A model generated the notes under the pieces. It saw only the letters and a list, made by a program, of their open reading frames with translations. It had not been told where the DNA came from and did not search any database. Shown one piece after another: positions 39,601-49,149 of a stretch of DNA of 64,000 nt; position 1 is the first letter of the stretch; the number at the start of each line of letters is the position of its first letter. The translations under genes were made by a program, and so were the position numbers. The stretch comes from Stentor roeselii (taxonomy: Eukaryota; Ciliophora; Heterotrichea; Heterotrichida; Stentoridae), in the NCBI GenBank assembly GCA_006503475.1, contig RSEH01000095.1:1-64000 (forward strand). The letters run 5' to 3'.

Positions 39601-42328
39601 CATTGACACCAATCCTAACCACTCTCTGATGAGCAGGAACAGGTTGAAGTTTATTATAAGAAATAACATCAGCCTTATCAGTGATCCATTCAAGTGAAAC
39701 CGTTGAAAAGTTAAGAAATTCTCTTCCTTTAAAGTCCGCCAAAGAGACATTAACAACAAGTTCCTGTTCATTAAGTACGACCCAATACGAGTCATGAAAC
39801 TTGCTGCTGATCCTTTTCCTAAACCTATCATAAAAAGCAGGAATTGACCTCCACTGTGCAATTCTGAGTTCATCATGGTCTTCAACCCACTTCATCTGAA
39901 GACTAGCTGGAGGCTGACAAGCCAAAGTGAATTCCAAAAAAGAACTTCCAGGACTCCATAGTTTTTCAGAAGGTTCATTAAAAACAGATACTTTTACATC
40001 AATATCTCTGCCTTTAAGACTCCAAGGACATTGAACTTCAAGCATTCTCTTATCCTTCAAGTTTTTTTTTTCAATGATTTTGACCCCTTCTCCTAAAACC
40101 AGTTTTTCCTTATGAGAAGTTTGCAAGTCTTCCCACGGCCAAGGCCCTCCTGTCAGTTCCATTGAAGCTGAAGCTCCTGGAGCGAGGACTATCGAGTGCT
40201 TGTCGCTAAGATAAGTGAAAGTCTTGTTATTTTCCTTTACTTCGAAGATTTCTTGCTTCGCTGAGAGACTTAAAGGCAAAAAGACTCCAACTCGCCCTTC
40301 TTCAGAACTAAGGCGAATGTCAGGAGTTCTTGAAGATATTTCTCCTGCTGAATGAATTAAATGAGCGGATAACAAAGCTTGACCTTCTTCTTGAGTTTCA
40401 AGGGTTCTTATCTCGCAGACTCCTCTTTTTCGGCTTTCATCACTTACGAGGTTTTTGCCTCGAATTTTCAAGATGTGCTCTTTTCGTTGTCCCCAGTCAA
40501 GGAAGATCGAAGTGCAGTTGTGGAAGATTCTTTGACGACTTGCTAGGCCTTTCATTTCGATCCGTTCGGAATAGCCTCGGACTAGCTCTAAACGGTCTTG
40601 AGACCAGAGAAGCTTTTCAACTAATGAAACTTCTACCTCGATTGAGTCTTGGTTTTCTTCGTTGTTTGAGTCGACTACTGAGATTGTTGTTGTGCCGAGA
40701 CGGTGGGCGTAGATTGTTCCGCTTGGGGATACTGTTGATATTGATGGGTCTGAACTTTTCCAGGTTAACGCGAATGAACCTCCGGTTACTTTTAATCGGT
40801 ACTCTTGAGACTGATGATTTTCTCTATCAGGTGATTGCGTCAAAACAGCAAAATAAGGAAGTAGCACAGGTCTTACATCCTCAATAATCTGTACCTGCCT
40901 AATAATATTCGCCTCTTCAGTATCCGCAATATTAGAATCAAGTCGACAAATCGAGTTACTAAACCCTTCAAAGTACTCAAGCTTAGCAGAGACCTTTGTA
41001 GGATAAATATTGTTATTGAAGTCAAAAGGAAGTTCTGGTTGAACAACCAGTTCAGCTCCATTGTCAGACTTCGAAAGAACTTTCCAGAGTTTGTTGTCTG
41101 TGAATGAAATGCTGAAAAATGCGTTTTTTGGAATGTCAAGCACACGATTTCGCCAATAAAGCAAAACTTTAAGAGAATATTTGTGACCTGAGATTAAGTA
41201 CCAGTTAGATTTTGAGTCTTCTTTTGGGTTTACTAAATCGTGAAACTCTTCAGGTGTGTAGAGGTTTTTCATTGATTTTTTATCGACGAAAGGACTTACT
41301 AGGATCACTAACCTGTCTGGCTTCACCACGTTTACCTGACATTGGACTATGTTGCTGTCGATTTTGCTGTCTTTTACTATCACGTTCCAACTTCCTTCTT
41401 TCCCGAGACTTCTGAGTTCTCCATTTGGGTCGATTTCAAGGTACTGAGAAGAAGCACTCCACAAGTAATCCGAGCTAGGCAAATTAACTTCCTTGTGCAT
41501 CTTAAATTCCAAGATCTTAAACACCCTAAAATTAAACTTAGAGCAAATAGGCAAATAAGTTTCCGGAGAAGGCAACAAAGCAAAAGGTTCAGAAATACTA
41601 ATCAAAGTCCAAGTAAGTGCAATATTTTCATATCCAGGTTCCTCAATCTTCAAAGTGACATTAGCAACCCCAGTAGCCTTTCCCTCCACCAAGACCATAT
41701 CACTCTGATAATTCGAATTTTCAATATCCCTTCTAATTTCACTCAAAGTCGTAAGCGAGTCCTTCAACTTAGGCATACTAAGACTTTCAGCCCCCGAAGA
41801 AATATGCCATCTAAACCTAAGTCCTTCAAGTCCACTAAAAACATTTCCATCTTCATCAAAGGCCTGTGCATAAAGTTTCTGATGATCAAGAACTCGAAAA
41901 CTTTTCACTGTTGTTAAAATTTCAAGTCTTTTTATTCTTCCGACCTTTACCTCGCATTTCAAACTTTCACCGCGACTTGTCTGGTCTATGGCTGTGACTA
42001 AAGTGATTGGAGGGTGGTCGACTACTGCCACTGGCTCGATCAAGGCGCCCGGGTAACATTCAAGACCTTGATATTCACGCACATGGGAAGGGTTTTGACA
42101 GTCCTGGTCAAAGGAAAAGCCCTCGCTTGTTAGCGGAGTCACTGCCACTACTTTTGAATTCGCGGATGTCCATTTGTAACAACCTTCAAAGGCTTGAATT
42201 GTGTACTTCACGTGGTGCGCGTTTGGAGCGTTTAGTGTCTGGGGAAGTAACAAATAAACGTCACTTATTTTAGGCTTCGCGCCTAGCGATCCTATTGCAA
42301 GGCACAGTGTAGCTAAGAACATTGCCAT
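36572..42328 (-). CDS. NUP210: Nuclear pore membrane glycoprotein gp210 (NUP210-like)
   Basis: 1918 residues, close to the roughly 1900 of animal gp210. A signal peptide (MAMFLATLCLAIGSLG) leads into KISDVYLLLPQT and FEGCYKWTSAN, matching the start of gp210 (VLLPF..., EGCYRW). Many bacterial-Ig-like (BIG2) units follow, with recurring W-x-S-x-(D/N)-x-x-(I/V)-A/S and G-x-(T/S)-x-(I/V) patterns (FALTWKSSDPSISTVSPSG; LVWSTKDNEIATIDSSSGLL). A single span (LNDLVIFIALCLLLFVVYNF) precedes a short proline-rich cytosolic/pore tail. gp210 anchors the pore ring to the nuclear membrane with most of its mass in the lumen. The 3' end is partially duplicated downstream. Confidence 0.92.
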   Translation of the reverse strand: MAMFLATLCLAIGSLGAKPKISDVYLLLPQTLNAPNAHHVKYTIQAFEGCYKWTSANSKVVAVTPLTSEGFSFDQDCQNPSHVREYQGLECYPGALIEPVAVVDHPPITLVTAIDQTSRGESLKCEVKVGRIKRLEILTTVKSFRVLDHQKLYAQAFDEDGNVFSGLEGLRFRWHISSGAESLSMPKLKDSLTTLSEIRRDIENSNYQSDMVLVEGKATGVANVTLKIEEPGYENIALTWTLISISEPFALLPSPETYLPICSKFNFRVFKILEFKMHKEVNLPSSDYLWSASSQYLEIDPNGELRSLGKEGSWNVIVKDSKIDSNIVQCQVNVVKPDRLVILVSPFVDKKSMKNLYTPEEFHDLVNPKEDSKSNWYLISGHKYSLKVLLYWRNRVLDIPKNAFFSISFTDNKLWKVLSKSDNGAELVVQPELPFDFNNNIYPTKVSAKLEYFEGFSNSICRLDSNIADTEEANIIRQVQIIEDVRPVLLPYFAVLTQSPDRENHQSQEYRLKVTGGSFALTWKSSDPSISTVSPSGTIYAHRLGTTTISVVDSNNEENQDSIEVEVSLVEKLLWSQDRLELVRGYSERIEMKGLASRQRIFHNCTSIFLDWGQRKEHILKIRGKNLVSDESRKRGVCEIRTLETQEEGQALLSAHLIHSAGEISSRTPDIRLSSEEGRVGVFLPLSLSAKQEIFEVKENNKTFTYLSDKHSIVLAPGASASMELTGGPWPWEDLQTSHKEKLVLGEGVKIIEKKNLKDKRMLEVQCPWSLKGRDIDVKVSVFNEPSEKLWSPGSSFLEFTLACQPPASLQMKWVEDHDELRIAQWRSIPAFYDRFRKRISSKFHDSYWVVLNEQELVVNVSLADFKGREFLNFSTVSLEWITDKADVISYNKLQPVPAHQRVVRIGVNEGPVSLEARIDKMIDGTILNPGIASSLDNQVVKNVDLSIKEYSMYLHRQNSLEISILYGSGLFEVSCNSTDIIQFTYDSDRKIIIFPKKSGKVSIKVDDQGLPGSFPVYCNILVSQLGSLELKEGGLIPVNSSIKLSLSAIDSEGRYFSPSELRWMNFELSMTNAFQTVSVSSSFEDWEIKGTKVGEFQVFAYGSRSILKEEDQFNIRSNQVIIDVFPPLEIIPPEVLLLPGSRYSLNYKGGPDPSKYGFYSIQLVWSTKDNEIATIDSSSGLLNALKVGDTSVILQMIRKQSVLTQAFGKVRVRLATSVGILGMGPGRSVLVDSATRLIAQIFYNGEEISDCTINAQFTWKSNSPAVYSIFQENDDISKQVAVTGLALSPGKSDITLHIDIQYPEEYRDREHTFTSKVTAAVEPGLISQSPSHRCHSYITFNCESEFPRWLDSLIFLLPTHSAFKLPVSKEEKTHFRCIDCREDFLKITDNGVLFSSGQKGEASVIIQNNRVKGDTFMASVIVADIESIHVDKSYVSRTIALGSELEFDVIYQDSIARSFPRGFEYGIDVSVEVSNSRVLQASLENRNTTLKIYSQYAGDTIVKVFLNKNPKVKDVLKISVNSVMKPVSPVLLHLGGEVQFETTHSTPAGVVGVWTVENTNILSVTDKGLAKSLQEGDTFVHYREKSMDLRSLVSVQKVKSLELGLNSPTVISNYERHPNFRESYKVPIRLFADSDKMKEIHKLSSEQKKNIKQNLHVRCYTNSHSDFVFVESEIDKADKERWGDEPGYGCLVTPNTNPSTTALAPKDLIINIIVGSKGRSLYTFESSVKIPFVSKFSIPNQDKQIVLYGKSTTHSVLLAGNCGSLQVNSESPYIHAKKQETSDRCTIDLTVLNTESEIKLKRVEILDSITGQKEELLVTYYNDASRAEIGSPMSLNDLVIFIALCLLLFVVYNFFKNNQQQPVQPAYRNFNYQPPRFPAQPTSARMQTPGPPGPGPAGPASTPGSSAFKNIGYRPNF

Positions 42329-42517
42329 TTTTATTAATTTTTTAGAGGATTTTTTGGATTTTTTTTGGATTATCGATTTTGGTAGGGTTTTAAGGGATTT
42401 TATAGGAGTTGAATTATATTTGTGAGAGAATTAAGTTTTTTTATATGGAAAAGTAGAACTTTTTACTTTCATTTGAGAAGGGAAACTTTTGAATAAGCTA
42501 TTAAATTAATGGGAATT

Positions 42518-44002
42518 CTAAAGATATGTACTCTTGTTTCGAACGTGGTCTTTTTTGAGTAAATATGATATTTCTTTCTCCTTTAAGGACTTATTTGCTT
42601 TCTGAAGTTCTTCTCTTTTAATTTCAAGCAAATGCACTTTTTCTTCAATTCCTGAGTAATAATTTTGTATCCGTTGTCTTTCCTTACTAACATCTTCATA
42701 AAACTCTAATTTTTCTTTATGAAAATCTTGGCACTCTTCATCGAATTTTTCCTTTTCTAGTGCAAGTTGATTGATATGTGTCTGAAGTTTGACTTTTAAT
42801 TCATCATTTTCTTTTCTGACCTTTTCAACTTCCCTGTTCTGTTCTTGACTATTTTTTAAACCTTCATCTAAACTTCTAATTTTTTCATTATATTCCTCTG
42901 ACTTTTCATTGATTTCCTCAACAGTGCATTCAAGAGCTTCTTTAAGTTCACTAAGTCTATCAAATAATTTCTGTATTTCTTGAGTCGTTTCATGAAGATT
43001 CGGTAAGATTTCAGTTTGAATTTCTTCCACATCTTTCGCAGAGGCCTCTAAAGACTTCTTGGTATTAACGATATCAACGAATGACTGCTTTGATATAATA
43101 AAACTCGTTTCTTCAATTTTTGAATCACTTTGACTTGACGGTCTGCATTTTTCAGGAGACTCTGAGGCGTAAGACCTGTTGGTATCTAAGTTAAAAGCGA
43201 CACTGGAGCATCTTTTATGTCTGCTGACTTCAAGATTTCCTTTGATAAGTTCGAGGTTCAAGACTTTATTTACCATTTTTTCATTTTCAACGATTGACAT
43301 CTCAGCAAGAACCTCCTCCTTGTCCTTCATAATCAGTTCTTCCTTCATCTTTAAAATTTCTTCCTTTTCTTCAATTTCTCTGATAGTTTGCTGGATTTTC
43401 CATTCAAGTTCCTGATTTTTCATGTGACTTTTATGCACTTGGTTACGAAGATTTTCAATTTCGTTCTTTTCCTTCTCGATTTTCTCTTCTTTTTCATTTA
43501 ACACCCTGCGAGTCTCTTCAAATTCTCGATCAAGTAGAACTTTCGCTTTAATCAACTCATTTTTCTTCGTTTCAATCAGGGAAAGTTCTTCATCTTTTAA
43601 AGATTCCCAAGCTTTTCTCTCTTCATCAAGTTCCAAAGCCTTTTCTTTAAGTAGCTCTTCATATTTCACCAGATTTTTCGAAGTTCTTTTAAAAGAATCT
43701 TCTTTTGCTTGGTACTTTTCAGTTATTTCACTAGTGAAATTCTGGCATATTGACTCTATTGTAGAGGGAAGGACTTCAAGAATTCCTGATAAAGAGTCAA
43801 GTGAATAAGGAATTTCGAAGTCTGGCTGAAATTTTCGCATGATTTTACCTAAGGATAGACAAAATGAATCTACTTCTGATGAGGAGTAGCCTTGGTTGAA
43901 GTGCTGGGCAGGGGCAGGGTCGAACATCACTGCACTTGTGCAGCGTGAGTGGGAGAAAGGTTTTGGTCGTAGTTGTTGGTTGGGTGTGAATCTTTTTTGC
44001 AT
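42518..44002 (-). CDS. Long coiled-coil protein, unknown
   Basis: 494 residues. After a 90-residue head, almost the whole protein is coiled coil (about 95-250 and 300-480), rich in Glu and Lys, with a serine-rich break near 265-295 (KRCSSVAFNLD, CRPSSQSDSK). No motor, kinase or calcium-binding signature is visible. Likely structural. It is followed on the same strand by gp210, with a 189-bp gap. ATG is preceded by CCATAA. Confidence 0.8.
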   Translation of the reverse strand: MQKRFTPNQQLRPKPFSHSRCTSAVMFDPAPAQHFNQGYSSSEVDSFCLSLGKIMRKFQPDFEIPYSLDSLSGILEVLPSTIESICQNFTSEITEKYQAKEDSFKRTSKNLVKYEELLKEKALELDEERKAWESLKDEELSLIETKKNELIKAKVLLDREFEETRRVLNEKEEKIEKEKNEIENLRNQVHKSHMKNQELEWKIQQTIREIEEKEEILKMKEELIMKDKEEVLAEMSIVENEKMVNKVLNLELIKGNLEVSRHKRCSSVAFNLDTNRSYASESPEKCRPSSQSDSKIEETSFIISKQSFVDIVNTKKSLEASAKDVEEIQTEILPNLHETTQEIQKLFDRLSELKEALECTVEEINEKSEEYNEKIRSLDEGLKNSQEQNREVEKVRKENDELKVKLQTHINQLALEKEKFDEECQDFHKEKLEFYEDVSKERQRIQNYYSGIEEKVHLLEIKREELQKANKSLKEKEISYLLKKDHVRNKSTYL

Positions 44003-44124
44003 TTATGGTTTATTGATTCATTTGGGTCTATTGAATTCAGGAGAAATGTTATTTGATGAATTATTAAAGTATTCAAGTTTTTTCTTTATAGTAAACAATA
44101 TTACTAAACTACAATTAACTAAGT

Positions 44125-45615
44125 CTAAACTGAAGGAGTTTGTGAAAATTGAACTGCTGTGTTCATCCCGTCGATTTCTTCTTTAGTAAAATTATGCTTC
44201 TCAGCAAACTTCTTTAAAATAACAGTTACTTTATCCAAGCTTACTCCAAACTCAATCATAATAGTACCAAAAGAAATCAACTGACAAAAAACCAAACTTT
44301 TGCAATTTTGTTCCTGAACTTTTAAATCACTTTCAAAGTTTTTCAATTTCTGTTTCCTTATTTCATTAAAAATTCCATTATCAATGAAAATTTCCCAAAA
44401 TTTCAGATCTTTCCACAAAGAATGACCAGTAACAGCATTTAAAAGATAAACTTTTTGTCCTTCTTCTGAATTATAATAAAAAGTTTGAGTTAATAAAATC
44501 AAGTTTTTCGTAATTGCGATATCTTGGAGTTGTTCGCATTGATTCAAAACTTCAAGAATCAGTTGGCCCATGAAGATAAATCCTGAAGGCTGAATGCAAA
44601 ATTCAGTTGAATTTCTTTTTGAGTTTAAGAAAAAAAGGAAGGCTTTGCGGCCTGTTACGTTTTGCACTTGTTCGATGAAATAGTTGAACTCCTCACTGGA
44701 TATTTTACCTCCTTGCCAGGCCTTTTCGAGAAGGGTTTCGAATTCGTTTTTGCATTTTTTTTGAACGATTTCTTCGAAGGTTTCGATTACTTCTCCTCCG
44801 AGGATGGAATAGGTGGTGGGAAGAGTGAGTTGTCTTGAATTTATATATTTTTCAATGGTCACATCAGGAATGATGATATCTTCAATATTAAATTCTTGAA
44901 GCACAAGTTTAAAATTAAAAATATCTCCATTCAAATCTTGAACTAAAAGTTTCTTATCAAAAATTGAGTTTTTCAAAGTCTTCATCGCATTTCCAAAAAC
45001 TTCCAAAGAGTTCAATTCAAATTCATTAAAAACCGAAAAAGTTTTAGAAATATTTTGACGAAAAAGTTTCGTAAAAGCTGACAAATTAGACTGAGAATAT
45101 CTGTACTTTTTATGGCTTTCCCCTACTTTTTTATTAGCTTTCGCGATTTTCTTAAAGAGTTTCTTTTGTGAATGTCTTTTTTGGTTATTAAGACCTTTAG
45201 AAGTACTTTCAAAATTAGCAATAGTTTCATAGTAACTTTTCGCATCAAAATCAGCTTTGATGAACTTCGCTTCCATCATTTCCCCAACTTGCAAGGCTTT
45301 GATGAGTTCATGTTTCAGAGAAATATTAGAATCTTTTAGAAAAATTTCAAGAGTTTGAACGATACCCTTGTCGATTTCAGTGGCGAATTCTTTAGATTTT
45401 TCAGAAAGAATTCCGATGAAACTATGAAAGTTTTTTATTACTCCTAAAGAGTCTTCTTCGATTACTAGACGATTGAATAGTTTTTCCATTCCTTGAGCGT
45501 AAAGCAATTCACTGTCTCGCCATTCTTTAAGCATAGACAAGAGACCTTCCAAGAGTTTTCGCTTTGGTTTTGTTTTTTCATAGAATTCTGTGATTGTATT
45601 AGCTAGATTAAGCAT
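44125..45615 (-). CDS. F-BAR-like protein with SBF2/KIAA0513-like C-terminal domain
   Basis: 496 residues. Residues 1-230 are helical and begin like an FCH/F-BAR membrane-bending domain (LLEGLLSMLKEWRDSELLYA, QGMEKLFNRLV), with a basic middle (NQKRHSQKKLFKKIAKANKK). Residues about 285-430 resemble the SBF2 domain of myotubularin-related MTMR5/13 and KIAA0513: GFIFMGQLILEVLNQCE, then NLILLTQTFYYNSEEGQK and HSLWKDLKFWEIF. If correct, the protein couples membrane curvature sensing to a Rab/trafficking module. Both domain calls come from pattern recognition; the second is the more distinctive. TTTATAATA precedes ATG. Confidence 0.65.
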   Translation of the reverse strand: MLNLANTITEFYEKTKPKRKLLEGLLSMLKEWRDSELLYAQGMEKLFNRLVIEEDSLGVIKNFHSFIGILSEKSKEFATEIDKGIVQTLEIFLKDSNISLKHELIKALQVGEMMEAKFIKADFDAKSYYETIANFESTSKGLNNQKRHSQKKLFKKIAKANKKVGESHKKYRYSQSNLSAFTKLFRQNISKTFSVFNEFELNSLEVFGNAMKTLKNSIFDKKLLVQDLNGDIFNFKLVLQEFNIEDIIIPDVTIEKYINSRQLTLPTTYSILGGEVIETFEEIVQKKCKNEFETLLEKAWQGGKISSEEFNYFIEQVQNVTGRKAFLFFLNSKRNSTEFCIQPSGFIFMGQLILEVLNQCEQLQDIAITKNLILLTQTFYYNSEEGQKVYLLNAVTGHSLWKDLKFWEIFIDNGIFNEIRKQKLKNFESDLKVQEQNCKSLVFCQLISFGTIMIEFGVSLDKVTVILKKFAEKHNFTKEEIDGMNTAVQFSQTPSV

Positions 45616-45718
45616 TATTATAAATCTAAATTGACATAGTTGCTTGAATAAACAATATATTTGTTATCAGTGAAGAAAACAAGAAAATATCTCTAACAGT
45701 TAAATGAAAATCCTTAAA

Positions 45719-48619
45719 TTAGTTAAAAACAACATCTAGTATTTCATGAATCTTTTTTATTACTTCTGTGCTCGGATGAGCAGTGATGGACTGTTTCTGT
45801 TGTTTCCTTTTCCTCAGGACGTCAACGACTGTAGACTCTTTATACCTGGTAAAAATCCAGTCGAAATCCAACTCCTCAATCAAACTTTCCTGATTAATCT
45901 CTCCATTATCCAAATCAGTTCTAAAAAACACAAAACAAGCATTTTCACATTCTTTTCTTAAATTTTCAAAATTTGTTTTAATATTAACGATTTCAGTTCC
46001 ATTGAAGTTAGTTAAAACTTCAATTTTCGTAGGAGTATCAGAAAACAAGAAAATAGTAGAATGACGATTCACGATATTCCTTGCCACAAAATGAAGTTGA
46101 TTAAGATAATCAGAAAAAGAAGAATATTCCAAAATAAGCAGTTTTTTCGATTTAACATATTCTTTCTTTCTCCTCAACTCAATAGCAACAGCTTCAGGAA
46201 AGAAACCGGAGGACTGTATATAAGCCTGAGAGATCCTTCTCATGAAAGGTTTAATTCCTTCTTGTGGACTAATGTAAATAACTGCTGAGTTAGTACTCAA
46301 GATCTCCTCCGCAAGTTTAGAAGCAGTATGATGATTAAAAACATTCATATTTTCCGTAGTCGTCGCAATGACCACGATTTTTTCATGGACCTGACTCATT
46401 TGCTGAATGGTGAGCAGGTCATCACGACTGGGGTCTTCAATGGGCTTCCTGTTAATCAAGCTCAGTACATATCTAACGATTCCATTGATGCTTCTCACCC
46501 CTTCGTCCCAATTCACGTTGTCTTCTTCACTGGCCAAGGTGCTTTCAGAGTTCAAAGGCAGGTCAGAGACGTAATAAATGAACCTGGTGGACACGTCTTC
46601 TCGAACGATTCCAGCTTCTATCGAGTCTTTTATTGAAAGTGCGATGTACGCGCCTTCCATTTCTAAACCTACACAACCTTCGATGTGACGATAATAAAGA
46701 AGCATTTTTTTATTTTGAAGAATTGTGCCAGAGACAGTCAGCATTGGCCCGATGTGAACTTTTGTACTTGTTTCTTGCTCTAAGAGACTTTGGGATATCC
46801 CGGCTGGGTTGGCACGCATCACATTTTTTGAAACCTCGTCGAAAAACCGGGAAGCTACTAAGATGTCGTTTCTTTTACCGGTTAGTCCACCGGCTTTGCC
46901 GACTACTGTGTAGGATAAAAGAGATTTACCCAGGAGGAGGTTGATGTTTTTAATCAGGTCGTATGATTGCTTGCCGAAGGTGAAGCCGATGTATACAAGA
47001 ATATGAAGGTTTGACCTGGGGTTAAAAGAAGGGTTATACTTGCTCATCTTGGTCATATTGATAACCAAGACATTAACTCCCGTATTATGATTAATCGTAT
47101 TTGTCACAATTCCTGCTTCTCTTTCCATCGCTTCTTTTTTCTTCTTTTCTTCCGGGTGACTTTCAAAGTAGTAAAAAGCCATGGCAAGTAACTTATCTCT
47201 AGGATGTTCTAAGTCATGCGATTTAATTTTTTTATTATTCGAAACGAACCAGTCAACAATTTTTTTTTCATTAACCAATATATAAGGACTAATTTCCTTA
47301 ACAATCGAGCGAGTGCTTCCTTGCATGAAGTCAACAAGGAGTCCTTTTTCAATAGCTTCAACGACAGAGATTTCCATTTCCAAAGACTGAAGAATCGTCT
47401 TCCACAGTTGTTCAGTCCAAGATTCAATAGGACTGAGTTTTAAATGAGAGCTTGGAATATAAATGCTTATTTTGTAGTCCTCATGATGAACCATGATATT
47501 TCTTACCTGTTTCACCGTGTTTTTCCCCCAAATCTTCTTAAGTCCTTCCTTTTCTTCACATGTTAGCGGGAGGTCATCGATGTTATCGCCCCAAGGTTCA
47601 TTAGCGCCTTTGTTCTCAAGTTGAAGGTCGACTTTATTCTTATGAAGCAGATTCGAAAGCACATTGGGTCCTTTCAGCTTATACCTCAACTTTCGACTTT
47701 CAATTACATGAATACAGAGATTCGCAAGCATGTCATTGATATCACTTATAAGTTCCCTCATTATTATATAGTTCTTTCCTTGCATCAAGCAATAAATTAT
47801 CCTTTGTCTTGCAGGCGTTTTTATCTCAGAGTAAATTATTTTATCATTGTAAATATCAGGCAAGGACGTGGAGATAAAATAAACAAAAGTACTGCAAAGG
47901 TTCTCTGGAAGTCTTTGAACTGCATAGCGCCATGCAAGGATGTCTAAATCGTTTGACTTGCGCTTTGGGTGTAGAGAAGAGTCAATCGCTTTATAAGCTT
48001 TTAACAGTTTTTTCAAGTCGATTTCTCCATTTTCCACACAGTCAGCCACGTAGTTTCGGAAGGTTTCGATTGGGGAGAATATTCGAAGTTTATTCAACAA
48101 GTTGCTTCCCAGCATTGCCGTGAACTGGTCGCCAGGGTTGAGGAGTTCATTGAAGTCTTCGTAGTTGATCTTCATCACGATGCAGACCTTCGAAGCCGTG
48201 ACTACTGAATAGTTAACTTCGTCAAATAAACAAGCGTCAAGGCCGAAGCTGTTTCCTTTAATGAGCACTTCTGAGTCCTGACTTTTCCTGTCGATGACGA
48301 CGAGTTGCCCTTCAATGAGCAGGCAACAAGAGTACTTTCCATCGTCTCCTTTACTTAAAACATCTTGAGCGTCTCCTTCATATTGGTAAAAAATCGCTTT
48401 TTGCAAGAGTTTGTCTTTTTGTTTTTGTGTCAGGTAAATGAAAGGCGATTTGATGTTTAGAATTTCTCTGACTTCCTCGTGGTTGATGTATTGAATCACT
48501 TTTTGAGTTGAAGGCATCGACCCTGAGTTGAGCAGGTCAGTCTGGACCTGGATGATAGATGAGGTCATTTTTTTAAAGAGTTTCAAGAATCCAGGATTGA
48601 ATTTGGTCCTGTCCACCAT
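45719..48619 (-). CDS. Cyclic-nucleotide-binding-like/nucleoside-phosphorylase-like protein, copy 1
   Basis: 966 residues. Residues about 50-165 look like a cNMP-binding beta-roll (ILNIKSPFIYLTQKQKDKLL, LLIEGQLVVIDRK, GNSFGLDACLF, VVTASKVCIVMKI), but the phosphate-cassette Arg is not evident, so ligand binding is doubtful. Around 520-700 lies a nucleoside-phosphorylase-like fold: VVGKAGGLTGKRNDILVASR, later GLEMEGAYIA (about 653-662) and FIYYVSDLPL, matching the EMEG...SD signature of the PNP/MTA nucleosidase superfamily. A Rossmann-like C-terminal third (EKIVVIATTTENMNVFNHHT) is unassigned. It is a close paralogue of the 49514-52333 gene. The activity is inference. Confidence 0.75.
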   Translation of the reverse strand: MVDRTKFNPGFLKLFKKMTSSIIQVQTDLLNSGSMPSTQKVIQYINHEEVREILNIKSPFIYLTQKQKDKLLQKAIFYQYEGDAQDVLSKGDDGKYSCCLLIEGQLVVIDRKSQDSEVLIKGNSFGLDACLFDEVNYSVVTASKVCIVMKINYEDFNELLNPGDQFTAMLGSNLLNKLRIFSPIETFRNYVADCVENGEIDLKKLLKAYKAIDSSLHPKRKSNDLDILAWRYAVQRLPENLCSTFVYFISTSLPDIYNDKIIYSEIKTPARQRIIYCLMQGKNYIIMRELISDINDMLANLCIHVIESRKLRYKLKGPNVLSNLLHKNKVDLQLENKGANEPWGDNIDDLPLTCEEKEGLKKIWGKNTVKQVRNIMVHHEDYKISIYIPSSHLKLSPIESWTEQLWKTILQSLEMEISVVEAIEKGLLVDFMQGSTRSIVKEISPYILVNEKKIVDWFVSNNKKIKSHDLEHPRDKLLAMAFYYFESHPEEKKKKEAMEREAGIVTNTINHNTGVNVLVINMTKMSKYNPSFNPRSNLHILVYIGFTFGKQSYDLIKNINLLLGKSLLSYTVVGKAGGLTGKRNDILVASRFFDEVSKNVMRANPAGISQSLLEQETSTKVHIGPMLTVSGTILQNKKMLLYYRHIEGCVGLEMEGAYIALSIKDSIEAGIVREDVSTRFIYYVSDLPLNSESTLASEEDNVNWDEGVRSINGIVRYVLSLINRKPIEDPSRDDLLTIQQMSQVHEKIVVIATTTENMNVFNHHTASKLAEEILSTNSAVIYISPQEGIKPFMRRISQAYIQSSGFFPEAVAIELRRKKEYVKSKKLLILEYSSFSDYLNQLHFVARNIVNRHSTIFLFSDTPTKIEVLTNFNGTEIVNIKTNFENLRKECENACFVFFRTDLDNGEINQESLIEELDFDWIFTRYKESTVVDVLRKRKQQKQSITAHPSTEVIKKIHEILDVVFN

Positions 48620-48633
48620 ATTTACTAGTCTTA

Positions 48634-49137
48634 CTAAGATTCTTCAGAATCCACTTCAAGTGCCCAGTGATACTCTTGCTTCAGTCTTTCTTCTATTTCA
48701 GGGGTGAAGTCTTCTTCAATGTTATACCTTGTCTTCGCCTCGTCTATCGTCATTTCTTTGAAAGTGCACGCGTATTTCACAAGACATGCATCAAGCAGGC
48801 ATTTCATGTCCAGATAGTTACTCGCAAGAATAAGTTCTAACAAATCTTCATCTGAAAGCGAAGAAATCAAAGCCGCGTCCCATTCATCTGAAAGGTTTTC
48901 TTTTAAATCTTTTGATACGATTGGCTTTTTTGGAGGAAGAGGCGCGATAAAATCGTGATGTGCGCAGAATTCGATGATTCTTTGAAGGGTCTTGGATGAT
49001 ACGGTTTTTAAGTCGATTTCTTCATTTGGGTTGTAGTCTTGGATGATTCGCAGAATGAACCCGGATAATTGGGAGATTTTTATGGAAGTCGTGAATTTTA
49101 CACCGTCACTTGAAACGAGGACTATTTGCTCGGTCAT
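48634..49137 (-). CDS. SKP1: SKP1, SCF ubiquitin-ligase adaptor
   Basis: 167 residues with the full SKP1 plan: an N-terminal POZ fold (VLVSSDGVKFTTSIKISQLS), an acidic linker, and the F-box-binding C-terminal helices (LLELILASNYLDMKCLLDAC, then YACTFKEMTIDEAKTRYNIE and DFTPEIEERLKQEY). Proteins of this family bridge cullin-1 and F-box proteins in the cytosol and nucleus. The start sits 12 nt after the stop of the upstream gene, with CTAATAA against ATG; its own stop is 14 nt before the next start. An F-box/WD40 partner candidate lies at 19782-21107. Confidence 0.93.
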   Translation of the reverse strand: MTEQIVLVSSDGVKFTTSIKISQLSGFILRIIQDYNPNEEIDLKTVSSKTLQRIIEFCAHHDFIAPLPPKKPIVSKDLKENLSDEWDAALISSLSDEDLLELILASNYLDMKCLLDACLVKYACTFKEMTIDEAKTRYNIEEDFTPEIEERLKQEYHWALEVDSEES

Positions 49138-49149
49138 TTATTAGGTTAC

